From assembly GCA_022647765.1 (NCBI GenBank), contig JALCLH010000007.1, forward strand, positions 124,001 through 188,000: a stretch of 64,000 nucleotides of DNA, in the 5' to 3' direction. The notes under the pieces were generated by a model. It saw only the letters and a list, made by a program, of their open reading frames with translations. It did not search any database and had not been told where the DNA came from. This stretch comes from Acidipropionibacterium sp. (GTDB lineage: Bacteria; Actinomycetota; Actinomycetes; Propionibacteriales; Propionibacteriaceae). Below are positions 46,565 to 55,249 of this stretch, in pieces. Position numbers and translations under genes: made by a program. Each line of letters opens with the position of its first letter. Within the stretch, counting starts at the first letter, position 1.

Positions 46565-46642
46565 AGCCCCCCTCGTTGCGCCGGCCTGCGCGTGCAGACT
46601 CGGTGCGCGCCGGCCTCTTGAGAGATTGTGGGGGACGACGCC

Positions 46643-47488
46643 CTACAGCTCTCTGATCGGGGCTGAGGGGGCGTTGACGAGCCGGTCCTGGGCCTGCACC
46701 AGGGCCAGCTCCTGGCGCCCCAGCCGGACCGTCTCGGCCAGCACGGCGTAGACCGAGCCGGCGGTGGCGCCCAGCGCGGAGGCCAGATCCTCCCCGGCCA
46801 GCAGATGGGCCAGGAAGACCGCCGCGGTGAGATCCCCCGACCCGTCGAAGTGGGCGTCCAGCAGCGGCGTCGACACCAGCACCGCGCGCCCGGCGGTCAC
46901 CGCGACCATGTGGGCGCCGTCGGCGGGCAGTTCGTCGCAGTCCACCGAGGTCACCAGCACCGTGCCTGTGCCGGCGTCCACCAGCGCCCGCGCTGACGCC
47001 ACCACCCCGGCCAGGGTCCCGGTGCTGCCACCGGTGAGCGCGGCCAGCTCGAACAGGTTCGGGGTGAGCACGTCGGCCAGGCCGAGCGCCCGATCGCAGA
47101 AGAAGGCCCGCACCGCCTCGGGCACGTAGAAGCCGGTGCCCCGGTCCCCCATCACCGGATCGCAGCAGAACCGCACCGACGGGTTCAGCGCCTTGAGCCG
47201 CTCCGCCGTCTCCCAGATCAGCTCGCCGGTCTCGGCGGTGAGATAGCCGCTCAGCAGCGCGTCCACCCGGCCCAGCACCCCGTTGGCCCCCATCGCGTCG
47301 ACGATCCCGCGCAGCTGGGCGGCGCTGAGAGCGGGCCCGGCGACATGAGGCCGGGCATTGTCATTGGACAGCACGACCGTCGGCAGGCCCCAGGTCTCCA
47401 CGCCGAGGCGCTGGAGGGCGAAGACGGCCGCCGAGTTGCCGACCGATCCGACGGTGACATGGGACTGGATGGACAGGACGGTGCTCAC
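46643..47488 (-). CDS. pdxY: Pyridoxal kinase
   Basis: A 281-residue ribokinase-fold vitamin B6 kinase that phosphorylates pyridoxal to PLP. Features: VLSIQSHVTVGSVGNSAAVFALQRLG at the start (the B6-binding Ser and the HVxxGxVGN pattern), CDPVMGD, TPNLFELAALTG and the catalytic GSGDL motif (canonical GTGDL). GTG 47488 gives the standard start. It is divergent from the GDPD gene with only 12 bp between the two start codons. Confidence 0.88.
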   Translation of the reverse strand: MSTVLSIQSHVTVGSVGNSAAVFALQRLGVETWGLPTVVLSNDNARPHVAGPALSAAQLRGIVDAMGANGVLGRVDALLSGYLTAETGELIWETAERLKALNPSVRFCCDPVMGDRGTGFYVPEAVRAFFCDRALGLADVLTPNLFELAALTGGSTGTLAGVVASARALVDAGTGTVLVTSVDCDELPADGAHMVAVTAGRAVLVSTPLLDAHFDGSGDLTAAVFLAHLLAGEDLASALGATAGSVYAVLAETVRLGRQELALVQAQDRLVNAPSAPIREL

Positions 47489-47500
47489 GAGAGCCACAAT

Positions 47501-48286
47501 ATGGGAGTGCGAGCCAGCGACTATCCCTATTTCTCCCAGCGGTTCACCGCACTGGCCCACCGGGGAGGCTCGCTGCTGGCCGACAATATCGGCCATGAGA
47601 ACACGCTGAGAGCCTTCGGCAACGCCGTCGCGATGGGCTACACCCACATCGAGACCGACGTCCACGCCACCCGGGACGGCGAGCTGGTGGCCTTCCACGA
47701 CTCCCGTCTGGACCGCGTCACCGAGGCCACCGGGGTGATCAGCGAGCTGCCGATGTCGCAGCTGCGACAGGCGCGGGTCGGCGGCGAGCCGATCCCCACC
47801 CTCGACGAGGTGCTGGACGCCTTCCCGCACACCTGCGTCAACATCGACATCAAGGAGCCCGGCGCCATCGAACCGCTGGCCCGGGTGCTGCGACGCCACA
47901 ATGCGACCCGGCGGGTGTGCGTGGGCTCCTTCGGAACCGACCGGCTGATGAGATTCCGCCGCCTGATGGGCCGCGAGGTGGCCACCGCGGTCGGCCCGCT
48001 GGGAGTGGCCTGGTCGGCGATCGGCCGGGTGAGCAGCCGTCTCCTGCCACCGGCCGGGGTGGCCTTCCAGATGCCGGTCAGCTTCCGGCTCGCCGGACGC
48101 GAGATCCCCCTGGTGACGCCGTCCTTCCTGCGCGCCGCGCACGCCACCGGGCGGGCGGTCCACGTCTGGACCATCAACGACCGCGACGAGATGACCAGGC
48201 TCATCGAGATGGGGGTCGACGGGATCGTCACCGACGCCATCGACGTGCTGGCCGATCTGATGGCCGAACGGGGACTTGCCGACTGA
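47501..48286 (+). CDS. Glycerophosphodiester phosphodiesterase family protein
   Basis: A 261-residue GDPD TIM barrel. Catalytic motifs LAHRGG, HENTLRAF, YTHIETDVHATRDGELVAFHD are in order, and the C-terminal part has VHVWTINDRDEMTRLIEMGVDGIVTD. It hydrolyses glycerophosphodiesters to glycerol-3-phosphate and an alcohol. No signal peptide, so probably cytoplasmic. Confidence 0.9.
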   Translation: MGVRASDYPYFSQRFTALAHRGGSLLADNIGHENTLRAFGNAVAMGYTHIETDVHATRDGELVAFHDSRLDRVTEATGVISELPMSQLRQARVGGEPIPTLDEVLDAFPHTCVNIDIKEPGAIEPLARVLRRHNATRRVCVGSFGTDRLMRFRRLMGREVATAVGPLGVAWSAIGRVSSRLLPPAGVAFQMPVSFRLAGREIPLVTPSFLRAAHATGRAVHVWTINDRDEMTRLIEMGVDGIVTDAIDVLADLMAERGLAD

Positions 48287-48407
48287 GCCCGCGCAGCGCG
48301 GCCGGACCGCACGGCCGATCGGGCGCAGCCCTCGCCATCGGTTGGCCGGGCCTGTCATGATAGATGTCGCAGCACTTGGGCGAGTCCGACGTCCGAAAGG
48401 AGGAGTC

Positions 48408-48737
48408 ATGGCAGATCGTGCACTGCGTGGCATGGGTTTGGGGTCCAAGAGTTTCGAGGACGAGGAAGGCGTCGAGATGGCCGAGAGGCAGGAGATCGGT
48501 TTCGACTGCCCCAACGGCCATCACTTCGAGATCACCTTCTCGGTCGAGGCGGAGCTTCCCGGAGTCTGGGAATGCCCCCGATGCGGCGCCGAGTCCCATC
48601 GCAGCGACGGGACACAGGCCGAGAAGAAGAAGGAGAAGCCCCAGCGCACCCACTGGGACATGCTCACCGAGCGCCGCTCGATTCCCGAGCTGGAGGAACT
48701 GCTCAAGGAGCGCCTCGACGAGATCCGCAAGGACTGA
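48408..48737 (+). CDS. rbpA: RNA polymerase-binding protein RbpA
   Basis: A 109-residue actinobacterial transcription activator. N-terminal MADRALRGMGLGSKSFE, a zinc-ribbon core with CPNGH and CPRCG, a basic linker (KKKEKPQRTHWDML) and the sigma-interacting helix RRSIPELEELLKERLDEI. It binds RNA polymerase and the primary sigma factor and stabilises the open complex. ATG preceded by GAAAGGAGGAG. Its presence confirms an actinobacterial host. Confidence 0.95.
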   Translation: MADRALRGMGLGSKSFEDEEGVEMAERQEIGFDCPNGHHFEITFSVEAELPGVWECPRCGAESHRSDGTQAEKKKEKPQRTHWDMLTERRSIPELEELLKERLDEIRKD

Positions 48738-48793
48738 TCTCCCCCGCCCGTCAGACGACCGGCGTCGATCAGATCCCCAGAACGACAGACAAT

Positions 48794-48828
48794 GCGGGAG
48801 GCACCGTCCCTCGGACGGTGCCTCCCGC
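48794..48828. terminator. Bidirectional terminator between rbpA and ppm1
   Basis: A perfect 16-bp stem GCGGGAGGCACCGTCC with a 3-nt loop, between convergent genes. The strongest hairpin terminator in the window. Confidence 0.85.
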
Positions 48829-48855
48829 TATGTCATCCCATTCCTCACAACGGAC

Positions 48856-49653
48856 TCAGTGCCGCGACGGCTCCTTCTTGAGCCGCTCGGCCACCGTGCC
48901 GGCGACCTTTCCGAGTTGCTTGCCTCGGTAGTCGACCCCCCACAAGGTGGTGCGGATGAGGGCCTCCACGACGATCGCCCGGCTCATCTTCGAGTTGCCG
49001 TACTCGCGTTCGACGAACTCGATCGGCACCTCGGCGACGGTCATCCCGCACTTGAGCACCCGCCAGGTGAGGTCCAGCTGGAAGCAGTAGCCGGCCGAGG
49101 CGACGTCGTCCAGGCCGATGGTGCGCAGGGTGTGCGCGCGGAAGGCGTTGAAGCCGCCGGTCGGGTCCTTGACGTTGATGCCGAGCATCAGGCGGGTCCA
49201 GACTCCCCCGCCCCGGGAGATGAGCTCGCGGTACTTCGGCCAGTTCACCACCCGGCCCCCGGGGACGTAGCGCGATCCCTTCACCATGTCCGCGTGCTGG
49301 AGGGCCTCCAGCAGAGCCGGCAGCTGCTCGGGCTGGTGGGAGCCGTCGGCGTCCATCTCGACCAGGACGTCGTAGCCGGCGTCCAGTCCCCAGTGGAACC
49401 CGGCCAGGTAGGCCGCCCCCAGCCCCTCCTTGCCCCGGCGGTGCATCACATGGACGTGCTCATCGGCGGCGGCCAGCCGGTCGGCGATGTCGCCGGTGCC
49501 GTCCGGGGAGTTGTCGTCGGCGACCAGAAGGTCGACCTCGGGGTTGGCCCCGCGCAGCCGTCCGGCGATCGCCTCGATGTTCTCGGCCTCGTTGTAGGTG
49601 GGGACGATGACCAGGACGCGGGAACCGGTCGCCTCGTCGTTGCTGGTGGGCAT
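48856..49653 (-). CDS. ppm1: Polyprenol monophosphomannose synthase
   Basis: A 265-residue GT2 enzyme of the dolichol-phosphate-mannose synthase type: VIVPTYNEAENI, ADDNSPDGTGDIADRLA, VEMDADGSHQP, VKGSRYVPGG and REYGNSKMS. It transfers mannose from GDP-mannose to polyprenyl phosphate, the donor for later PIM/lipoglycan mannosylation and protein mannosylation. In mycobacteria this domain is fused to an Lnt domain; here the two are separate neighbouring genes. No C-terminal membrane helices. Confidence 0.9.
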   Translation of the reverse strand: MPTSNDEATGSRVLVIVPTYNEAENIEAIAGRLRGANPEVDLLVADDNSPDGTGDIADRLAAADEHVHVMHRRGKEGLGAAYLAGFHWGLDAGYDVLVEMDADGSHQPEQLPALLEALQHADMVKGSRYVPGGRVVNWPKYRELISRGGGVWTRLMLGINVKDPTGGFNAFRAHTLRTIGLDDVASAGYCFQLDLTWRVLKCGMTVAEVPIEFVEREYGNSKMSRAIVVEALIRTTLWGVDYRGKQLGKVAGTVAERLKKEPSRH

Positions 49654-49751
49654 GGACCTCGTTATCCTCTCCCGGGCCCGAGGGGCCCTTCGCTTAACTG
49701 CACTGCGCAGATGTGCTGCACTCGCACTCGACGGGACGACGTCAAGGACTC

Positions 49752-51401
49752 TCAGCCTAACCCTGCGCCGCGGCGCCACGGCCGCCACCCCGATCGCGCC
49801 ACCCCCACCAGGACCGCCAGGACCGCGACGACGACGCTGGCCAGGCCGATCACCGGGGAGGCCTTCACCCCCGCCGAGACTCCGGAGCCGATCGCCACCG
49901 TGTACATCCGCCAGGCGTGGCCGCCCTCGGCGGTGCGGTCGCGGACCTGCCCGCCGGGAGAGATGAGACCCGACAGGGAGGAGGTGGTGGACACCACGAT
50001 CTGGCGTCCGGTCTCGATGGCCCTGGCCCGGGTGATCTGCCACTGCTGATAGGGCTGGCCGGTGCGGGTGTACGTGGCGTTGTTGGACTGCACCATGAGC
50101 AGCTGGGCGCCGTTGCGCACGGTGTCGTAGACGGTGCCGTCATAGGCCAGTTCGAAGCAGATGACGTCGCCGATCGTCATTCTGCGACCGCCGATGGAGG
50201 CCTCGATGACTCCCGGGCCGGTGCCCGGCACCGACTGGCGTCCGACGTGCGCCAGCACCGGCAGCAGCGGGAGCAGGGTCGATCGCCAGGGGATCCACTC
50301 TCCGAAGGGGACCAGATTGCGCTTGTGGTAGACGCCGGTCGGCCCCTGGGCGTCGACCGGCCACCACATCGCGGTGGTCTGGCGCTCATCGGGCCCGGGG
50401 CCCTCGGTGACGGCACCGACCAGGATCGGGCGCTCGGCGATCCGGGTGGCGGTGGTGACCAGGGTGCGGGTCTGGAAATCCTTGACCGGGTCGATGTCGG
50501 TGCTGTTCTCGGGCCACAGCACCATGTCGGGGGCCGGCTCCCCGGCGGCCCGCTGGGCCGCGATCGCGGCGATCGTCTGGGACAGGTGGTTCTGTGTCAC
50601 CGAGCGGGCGTAGCCCATCGCGTACGACCCCGCGGTGCCGTCGACCCCGCCCTGGACCACCATCACCCGCGGTCCGGTCGGCTCCTGGGAGACCTGCCGG
50701 TCGGCCCAGCCGACAGTCCACTCCCCCGCCAGCGAGGCCACCACCAGGACGGCGACCAGGGAGACGCCGGGAACCATGCGGCCGCTCAGACGACCCCGAC
50801 TGTCATTCGCGCGTCGCTCGCCGTTGCCGCGCTGTCCGTGGCCCGTCCGCGGCCGAACCGTCTCGGCCAGCAGCTGGCCGGCCAGGGCGACGAGAAGGCT
50901 GACGCCGGTGACCCCGATCCAGCGCAGGGTTCCGGCGATCGGCGTGTCCACCGCCGTCCAGGCCAGCCGCACCCAGCCGAATCCGCCGATCGGCACCCGG
51001 GCGGCGCCCACCTCGGCGGCCGACCACACACAGGCCGCCCACAGCGGGGTCAGAGGGAGCCCCTGGACCATCCGAATCCCCCAGCCGGTGAGCATCGACC
51101 AGCAGGCCATGAAGGCGATCAGCACGAGGGCCGCCGGCCAGGCGACCACATGGACCCACCAGATGGTGGTGGTGAACATCGCCAGCCCGTAGAGATAGCC
51201 CAGTCCCAGGGCGGTCCGCGGCCGGACCCGGCCCACCAGCAGGGTCAGCGCCGCGACACCGGGTATCACCAGCGGCCACCACCCCGCCGGGGCCTGCCCC
51301 AGGCCGGTCGCCACCCCGGCGAGCACGGCTCCGGCGCTGCGCAACAGGGTCGGGTGGTCCGCGGTGGCTCGCCTGAGAGCCGGGGTCACCTGCGGCGTCA
51401 C
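49752..51401 (-). CDS. lnt: Apolipoprotein N-acyltransferase
   Basis: A 549-residue membrane protein with about six N-terminal helices and a periplasmic nitrilase-like domain. The catalytic triad is visible as WPENSTD (Glu), YHKRNLVPFGE (Lys) and ICFELAYD (Cys). It adds the third acyl chain to the N-terminal Cys of lipoproteins; the window itself encodes two lipoprotein substrates (NagZ-like, GH81). It starts with GTG overlapping the lrp stop and lies 98 bp before ppm1 on the same strand. Confidence 0.9.
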   Translation of the reverse strand: MTPQVTPALRRATADHPTLLRSAGAVLAGVATGLGQAPAGWWPLVIPGVAALTLLVGRVRPRTALGLGYLYGLAMFTTTIWWVHVVAWPAALVLIAFMACWSMLTGWGIRMVQGLPLTPLWAACVWSAAEVGAARVPIGGFGWVRLAWTAVDTPIAGTLRWIGVTGVSLLVALAGQLLAETVRPRTGHGQRGNGERRANDSRGRLSGRMVPGVSLVAVLVVASLAGEWTVGWADRQVSQEPTGPRVMVVQGGVDGTAGSYAMGYARSVTQNHLSQTIAAIAAQRAAGEPAPDMVLWPENSTDIDPVKDFQTRTLVTTATRIAERPILVGAVTEGPGPDERQTTAMWWPVDAQGPTGVYHKRNLVPFGEWIPWRSTLLPLLPVLAHVGRQSVPGTGPGVIEASIGGRRMTIGDVICFELAYDGTVYDTVRNGAQLLMVQSNNATYTRTGQPYQQWQITRARAIETGRQIVVSTTSSLSGLISPGGQVRDRTAEGGHAWRMYTVAIGSGVSAGVKASPVIGLASVVVAVLAVLVGVARSGWRPWRRGAGLG

Positions 51402-51922
51402 TGCTCCTCGGCCCCCGAGTCCGGAGCCGGATCAGGATCGGCGTCGGCGTCGGCGTCCTCGTCATCGGGTCGGTCGTCGACCATCGGGCGGGAGTCGAAG
51501 AGGGTGTTGAGCACCACGGTGGTCTCAGTGCTGCACCGGCAGGATCTGCGGATCTGGTTGAGCAGCTGGTCGAGATGGTGCGGGGATGCCACCTGCACCC
51601 GGATGAGGTAGGACGCCGTCCCGGCCACCGAGTGGAGGTCGCGCACCGCCGGCAGTTCGCTCAGGATCGGCGGGATCTCGTCGTCGCTCGCCGGATCGAC
51701 CGGACGGATCAGGATGAAGGCGGTGACCCCGGCGTCGACCGCGACCGGATCGATGTCGGCGTGGTAGCCCTTGATGATCCCCTTGGCCTCCATCCGGCGG
51801 ACCCGCTGCTGGGCGGCCGAGGTCGACAGGCCGGCCTCGCGTCCCAGCTCGGTCCACGACATCCGCCCGTCGGACTCCAACAGGGCCAGGATCCGTCTGT
51901 CGGTGCTCTCCATGGGGCTCAT
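51398..51922 (-). CDS. Lrp/AsnC family transcriptional regulator
   Basis: A 174-residue regulator. The N-terminal HTH (STDRRILALLESDGRMSWTELGREAGLSTSAAQQRVRRME) is followed by the RAM effector domain (GYHADIDPVAVDAG, VRDLHSVAGTASYLIRV). The last 35 residues are an acidic tail with DA repeats that is unusual for the family. ATG 51922 or 51913 could be the start; neither has a clear RBS. It overlaps lnt by four bases, so both may be co-expressed. Effector unknown, possibly an amino acid. Confidence 0.85.
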   Translation of the reverse strand: MSPMESTDRRILALLESDGRMSWTELGREAGLSTSAAQQRVRRMEAKGIIKGYHADIDPVAVDAGVTAFILIRPVDPASDDEIPPILSELPAVRDLHSVAGTASYLIRVQVASPHHLDQLLNQIRRSCRCSTETTVVLNTLFDSRPMVDDRPDDEDADADADPDPAPDSGAEEQ

Positions 51923-52005
51923 CGTGCCACTCGATCCGCTCGGTCCGTTCGATCCGCTCGTGCGGTTGGCGCCGTCGGCGGGGGTCGTCGCCGTCGTCTC
52001 GCCGG

Positions 52006-52713
52006 TCACGGTGTTTCCGGGACCGGAGAGGCCGGCGGGGTCGGCGTCCAGTTGGAGCGCAGCACGTGGATGGTGGATCCGGCGAGCAGATTCGGCGCCA
52101 GCCGAGCTCCCCGGGTCGGCCGGCCGTGCTCGGCCAGGCTGATCCGGGTCAGCACGTCGAGACCCTCGGCGGCGAACCAGGCCTCCAGGTCGGCCACCGT
52201 GGAGTAGCGCACATTCGGGGTGTTGTGCCACTGGAAGGGAAGGTCGCGGGAGACCGGCATGTGCCCCGAGATGAGTCGCAGCCGGTTGCGCCAGTACCCG
52301 AAGTTCGGCATCGAGACGATGAGCGTGGTGCCGATCCGGGCCATCTGGCGCAGCACCTCGCCGGGCCGCGGCACCGCCTGGAGGGTGCGCGAGAGCACCA
52401 CGACGTCATAGGAGTCGTCGTGGAACTCGCCGAGGTCGGCGTCCAGGTCGAGCTGCACCACCGGGACGCCCATCGCGGCGGCGGTGATGAGCTCGTCGGT
52501 GGCGGCGTCCACCCCGGTGCCCAGGCAATCGCGCTCGTCCATCAGGTGCCTCAGCAGCAGCCCGTCGCCGCAGCCCAGGTCGAGCACCCGGGAGCCGGTG
52601 GGCACCAGGGAGGAGATGATCCGCTGGTCGGGTCGCAGGCGCCCGCTGCCGGCGTCTCCTGTGGAACCGGCCCGGCTGGAGCCGGGCGAGGGATGGGAGG
52701 TGGGGATGGTCAT
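52006..52713 (-). CDS. metW: MetW-like methyltransferase
   Basis: A 235-residue class I SAM-dependent methyltransferase-fold protein of the MetW family (RVLDLGCGDGLLLRHL, VDAATDELITAA, DVVVLSRTLQAVPRPGEVLRQM, GHMPVSRDLPFQWHNTPNVRYST). It overlaps metX (ATGA) and the pair matches known metXW operons, where MetW is needed for homoserine acylation activity by MetX. Confidence 0.88.
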   Translation of the reverse strand: MTIPTSHPSPGSSRAGSTGDAGSGRLRPDQRIISSLVPTGSRVLDLGCGDGLLLRHLMDERDCLGTGVDAATDELITAAAMGVPVVQLDLDADLGEFHDDSYDVVVLSRTLQAVPRPGEVLRQMARIGTTLIVSMPNFGYWRNRLRLISGHMPVSRDLPFQWHNTPNVRYSTVADLEAWFAAEGLDVLTRISLAEHGRPTRGARLAPNLLAGSTIHVLRSNWTPTPPASPVPETP

Positions 52714-53936
52714 CGGGAGACCTCCCGGTCGCAGATGTGTCCGTCGAAGTGCGGCGCCCTGCTCGCGGCGCGGCTGGTGCGCCGCCTGTCGGGCACCTCG
52801 AGGAAGGCCCTCACCAGCTCGTGGTAGGGGTCGAGCTTCATCAGGAAGGAGTCATGGCCCCAGGAGGAGGCGATGGTGGCGAAGGTGACCGGCAGCCCGG
52901 CCCCCTCGAGGTGGCGGACGATCCGCCGGGAGTGGGCCGGCGAGAACCGCCAGTCGGTGTCGAAGCAGACCACCAGGAAGTTCACCGGGTCCTGGACCAC
53001 GAGGTTCGTGGCACCGGCGTGCCCGAAGGGGTCGAAATAGTCCATCACCCGGGTGAGGTAGATGTAGCTCAGCGGGTCGAAGCGGGTGAGGAAGGCCTCA
53101 CCCTGGTGGTCGAGGTAGCTCTCCACCGCGAAGTCCACGCCGAAACCGCGCCGGGACTGGCCGAACTGGTGACTGCGGCCGAACTTCTCGGCGAAGGCGT
53201 CCTCCGACAGGTAGGTGATGTGCGCCAGCATCCGGGCGATCGACAGGCCGGTGTCCGGACGGGCCTCGGCGTGCAGATAGCCGCCGTCCTCGAAGTCCGG
53301 GTCGCGGATGATGGCCTCGCGGCCCACCGCCGAGAAGGCGATGTTCTGGGCGGTGAGGCGGCTGGAGGCGGCGATGATCACCGCGTTGTCCAGGGTGTCG
53401 GGATGGGTCAGCGACCAGTCGAGGGCCTGCATCCCGCCCATCGAGCCGCCCACCACCGCGTGGAAGCGCTCGATCCCCAGGTGGGCCGCCAGCCGCAGGT
53501 GGACCTCGACGAAGTCGTGCATGTCGACCTGGGGAAAGTTGATCCCCCACTCGCGCCCGGTGTCCGGGTTGATCGAGGTGGGGCCGGTGGTGCCCGAGCA
53601 GCCGCCCAGCAGGTTGGAGCAGACCACGAACCAGCGGTCGGTGTCGATGGCCCGGCCCGGCCCGATGATGTTGTCCCACCATCCGGGCTTGGCGTCCCCC
53701 TCGTGCCTTCCGGCGCCATGGGCGTCGCCGGTGAGGGCGTGGCAGATGTAGACGGCGTTGTCGCGCTGGGGCGACAGGGTTCCGTAGGTCTCGTAGGCGA
53801 CGTCGACATGGTCGAGGCGCCCGCCGGCCACCAGGTCGAGCGGGTGATCGGGGGTGGCGACGGTGGCGACCTGGGTCGCGACGAGACCGACACCGGGACC
53901 TATGGGTTCTGTTCGGGGGGCTGGCTGACGAGGCAT
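52710..53936 (-). CDS. metX: Homoserine O-acetyltransferase
   Basis: A 408-residue alpha/beta-hydrolase enzyme that acylates homoserine in methionine synthesis. VAYETYGTL, the CHALTGDAHGAG oxyanion region, NLLGGCSGTTGP, nucleophile Ser in VGGSMGGMQALDW, Asp in CFDTDWRFSP and His in SSWGHDSFL are all visible. The start ATG 53936 gives the normal length. Upstream of metW in a coupled operon. Confidence 0.93.
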   Translation of the reverse strand: MPRQPAPRTEPIGPGVGLVATQVATVATPDHPLDLVAGGRLDHVDVAYETYGTLSPQRDNAVYICHALTGDAHGAGRHEGDAKPGWWDNIIGPGRAIDTDRWFVVCSNLLGGCSGTTGPTSINPDTGREWGINFPQVDMHDFVEVHLRLAAHLGIERFHAVVGGSMGGMQALDWSLTHPDTLDNAVIIAASSRLTAQNIAFSAVGREAIIRDPDFEDGGYLHAEARPDTGLSIARMLAHITYLSEDAFAEKFGRSHQFGQSRRGFGVDFAVESYLDHQGEAFLTRFDPLSYIYLTRVMDYFDPFGHAGATNLVVQDPVNFLVVCFDTDWRFSPAHSRRIVRHLEGAGLPVTFATIASSWGHDSFLMKLDPYHELVRAFLEVPDRRRTSRAASRAPHFDGHICDREVSR

Positions 53937-53984
53937 CGGTGCCGATTGTGCCACCGAAGAGGCCGGGAGGGTTAGCGTTGTGCC

Positions 53985-55208
53985 ATGCGACTCATCGGCA
54001 TTGACGAGTTGGACGAGATCGTCGCGACTCTGCCCGAGTGCCCACGAATCGTGGCGCCCGGCGGCGGGGCGACGCCGTTGGAACTGCTCGACGGCCTGGA
54101 CCGGCGGCTGGACCGCTGGCGCCTGTTCTGCATCAATGCCCCCCGGGGTGTGCCGGCGCGAGACGGCGTCACCCATGAGACGGTGTTCCTGGGGCCGGGA
54201 TCCCGGCGCTCCGACGACGTCCACTACTTCCCGATGCCGATGAGTTCGGCGCCGATGCTGCTGTCGACGAGCTGTCCGCCCGATCTGGTGGTGCTGCACA
54301 CCACCCCGTCGCGCAATCGCGTGGTGAGCATGGGGATCGAGGTGCAGATCATGGCCGCGGCGGTCGAGGTGGCCAAGAAGCGCGGCATTCCGGTTGTCGC
54401 ACAGCTGAATCCGCAGATGCCGTTCACCCGCGGCGACGGCGTCCTGCCCGAGGAGGCCATCGACTTCGCGGTGGAGGTCGACGTGCCGCTGATCCCGGCG
54501 GATCCGGTGATCCTGGACGACGACCTGCTGCGGATCGGCGAACTGGTGGCTGGCCGGGTCCGCAACGGCAATGTCATTCAGATCGGGATCGGCAAGGTTC
54601 CCGACGCCGCCGCCCAGGCGCTGCGCGGGCACCGGAATCTGCGGATCTGGTCCGGCATTCTCTCCGACGCCGCGATGACCCTGGATCGTGCCGGGGCGTT
54701 GGTCCCGCACCGGCAGATGTCCGGCTCCTCGCTGCTGGGCAGCCTGGAGCTCTATGCGTGGGCCGACGAGAACCCCCGGGTCAGACTGCTGCGCTGCGAG
54801 AAGACCAACAATCCGGCCACCGTCTCGGCCCTGGACGGGTTCATCTCCATCCACTCCGCCCTCGAGGTGGACCTGTTCGGGCGGGTGAACGCCTCGCGGA
54901 TCGGCCTCAAGATCTACTCGGGGACCGCCGGATCCACCGACTTCCAGTTCGGCGCGATGCACTCGCGCGGCGGTCAGTCGCTGGTCGCCCTGCACAGCCG
55001 CCATGCCGGTTCCTCGACCATCGTCGGCGGGCTGTCAGGCCCGGCGACCTATGCCCAGCCCACCGCGGTGATCACCGAGAACGGCGTCGCCGAGCTGCTG
55101 TTCCGTGACGAGGACGAGCAGGCGCGCCGGCTCATCGAGCAGACCGCCCACCCGGATTTCCGCGAGGAGTTGCGGGAGCAGGCGGGCCGGTTCGGCCTGC
55201 GCTGCTGA
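53985..55208 (+). CDS. Acetyl-CoA hydrolase/CoA-transferase family protein
   Basis: A 407-residue protein of the acetyl-CoA hydrolase/4-hydroxybutyrate CoA-transferase family. Family patterns are LRIWSGILSD, the C-terminal block HSALEVDLFGRVNASRIG, STDFQFGAMHSRGGQSLVAL and the YAQPTAVITENGVAEL segment. It moves CoA between short-chain acids; in propionic bacteria such enzymes connect succinate/propionate or acetate pools, but the substrate cannot be read from the sequence. The usual SGxGGQxDF block is modified to SGTAGSTDF. The stop region is duplicated (14-bp repeats). Confidence 0.82.
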   Translation: MRLIGIDELDEIVATLPECPRIVAPGGGATPLELLDGLDRRLDRWRLFCINAPRGVPARDGVTHETVFLGPGSRRSDDVHYFPMPMSSAPMLLSTSCPPDLVVLHTTPSRNRVVSMGIEVQIMAAAVEVAKKRGIPVVAQLNPQMPFTRGDGVLPEEAIDFAVEVDVPLIPADPVILDDDLLRIGELVAGRVRNGNVIQIGIGKVPDAAAQALRGHRNLRIWSGILSDAAMTLDRAGALVPHRQMSGSSLLGSLELYAWADENPRVRLLRCEKTNNPATVSALDGFISIHSALEVDLFGRVNASRIGLKIYSGTAGSTDFQFGAMHSRGGQSLVALHSRHAGSSTIVGGLSGPATYAQPTAVITENGVAELLFRDEDEQARRLIEQTAHPDFREELREQAGRFGLRC

Positions 55209-55242
55209 GGCTGTGCTGCTGAGGCTGTGTTGCTAAGAGGGT
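55201..55242 (+). repeat. 14-bp tandem repeats spanning the CoA-transferase stop codon
   Basis: GCTGCTGAGGCTGT at 55201-55214 is repeated exactly at 55215-55228 and imperfectly at 55229-55242. The three stop codons (TGA, TGA, TAA) fall in three different frames because the period is not a multiple of three. Confidence 0.85.
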
Positions 55243-55249
55243 GTGGGAG

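Noticed and set aside
48364-50049. 561-codon plus-strand frame across rbpA and ppm1
   Set aside because: Overlaps rbpA in another frame and is antisense to ppm1; no motifs.
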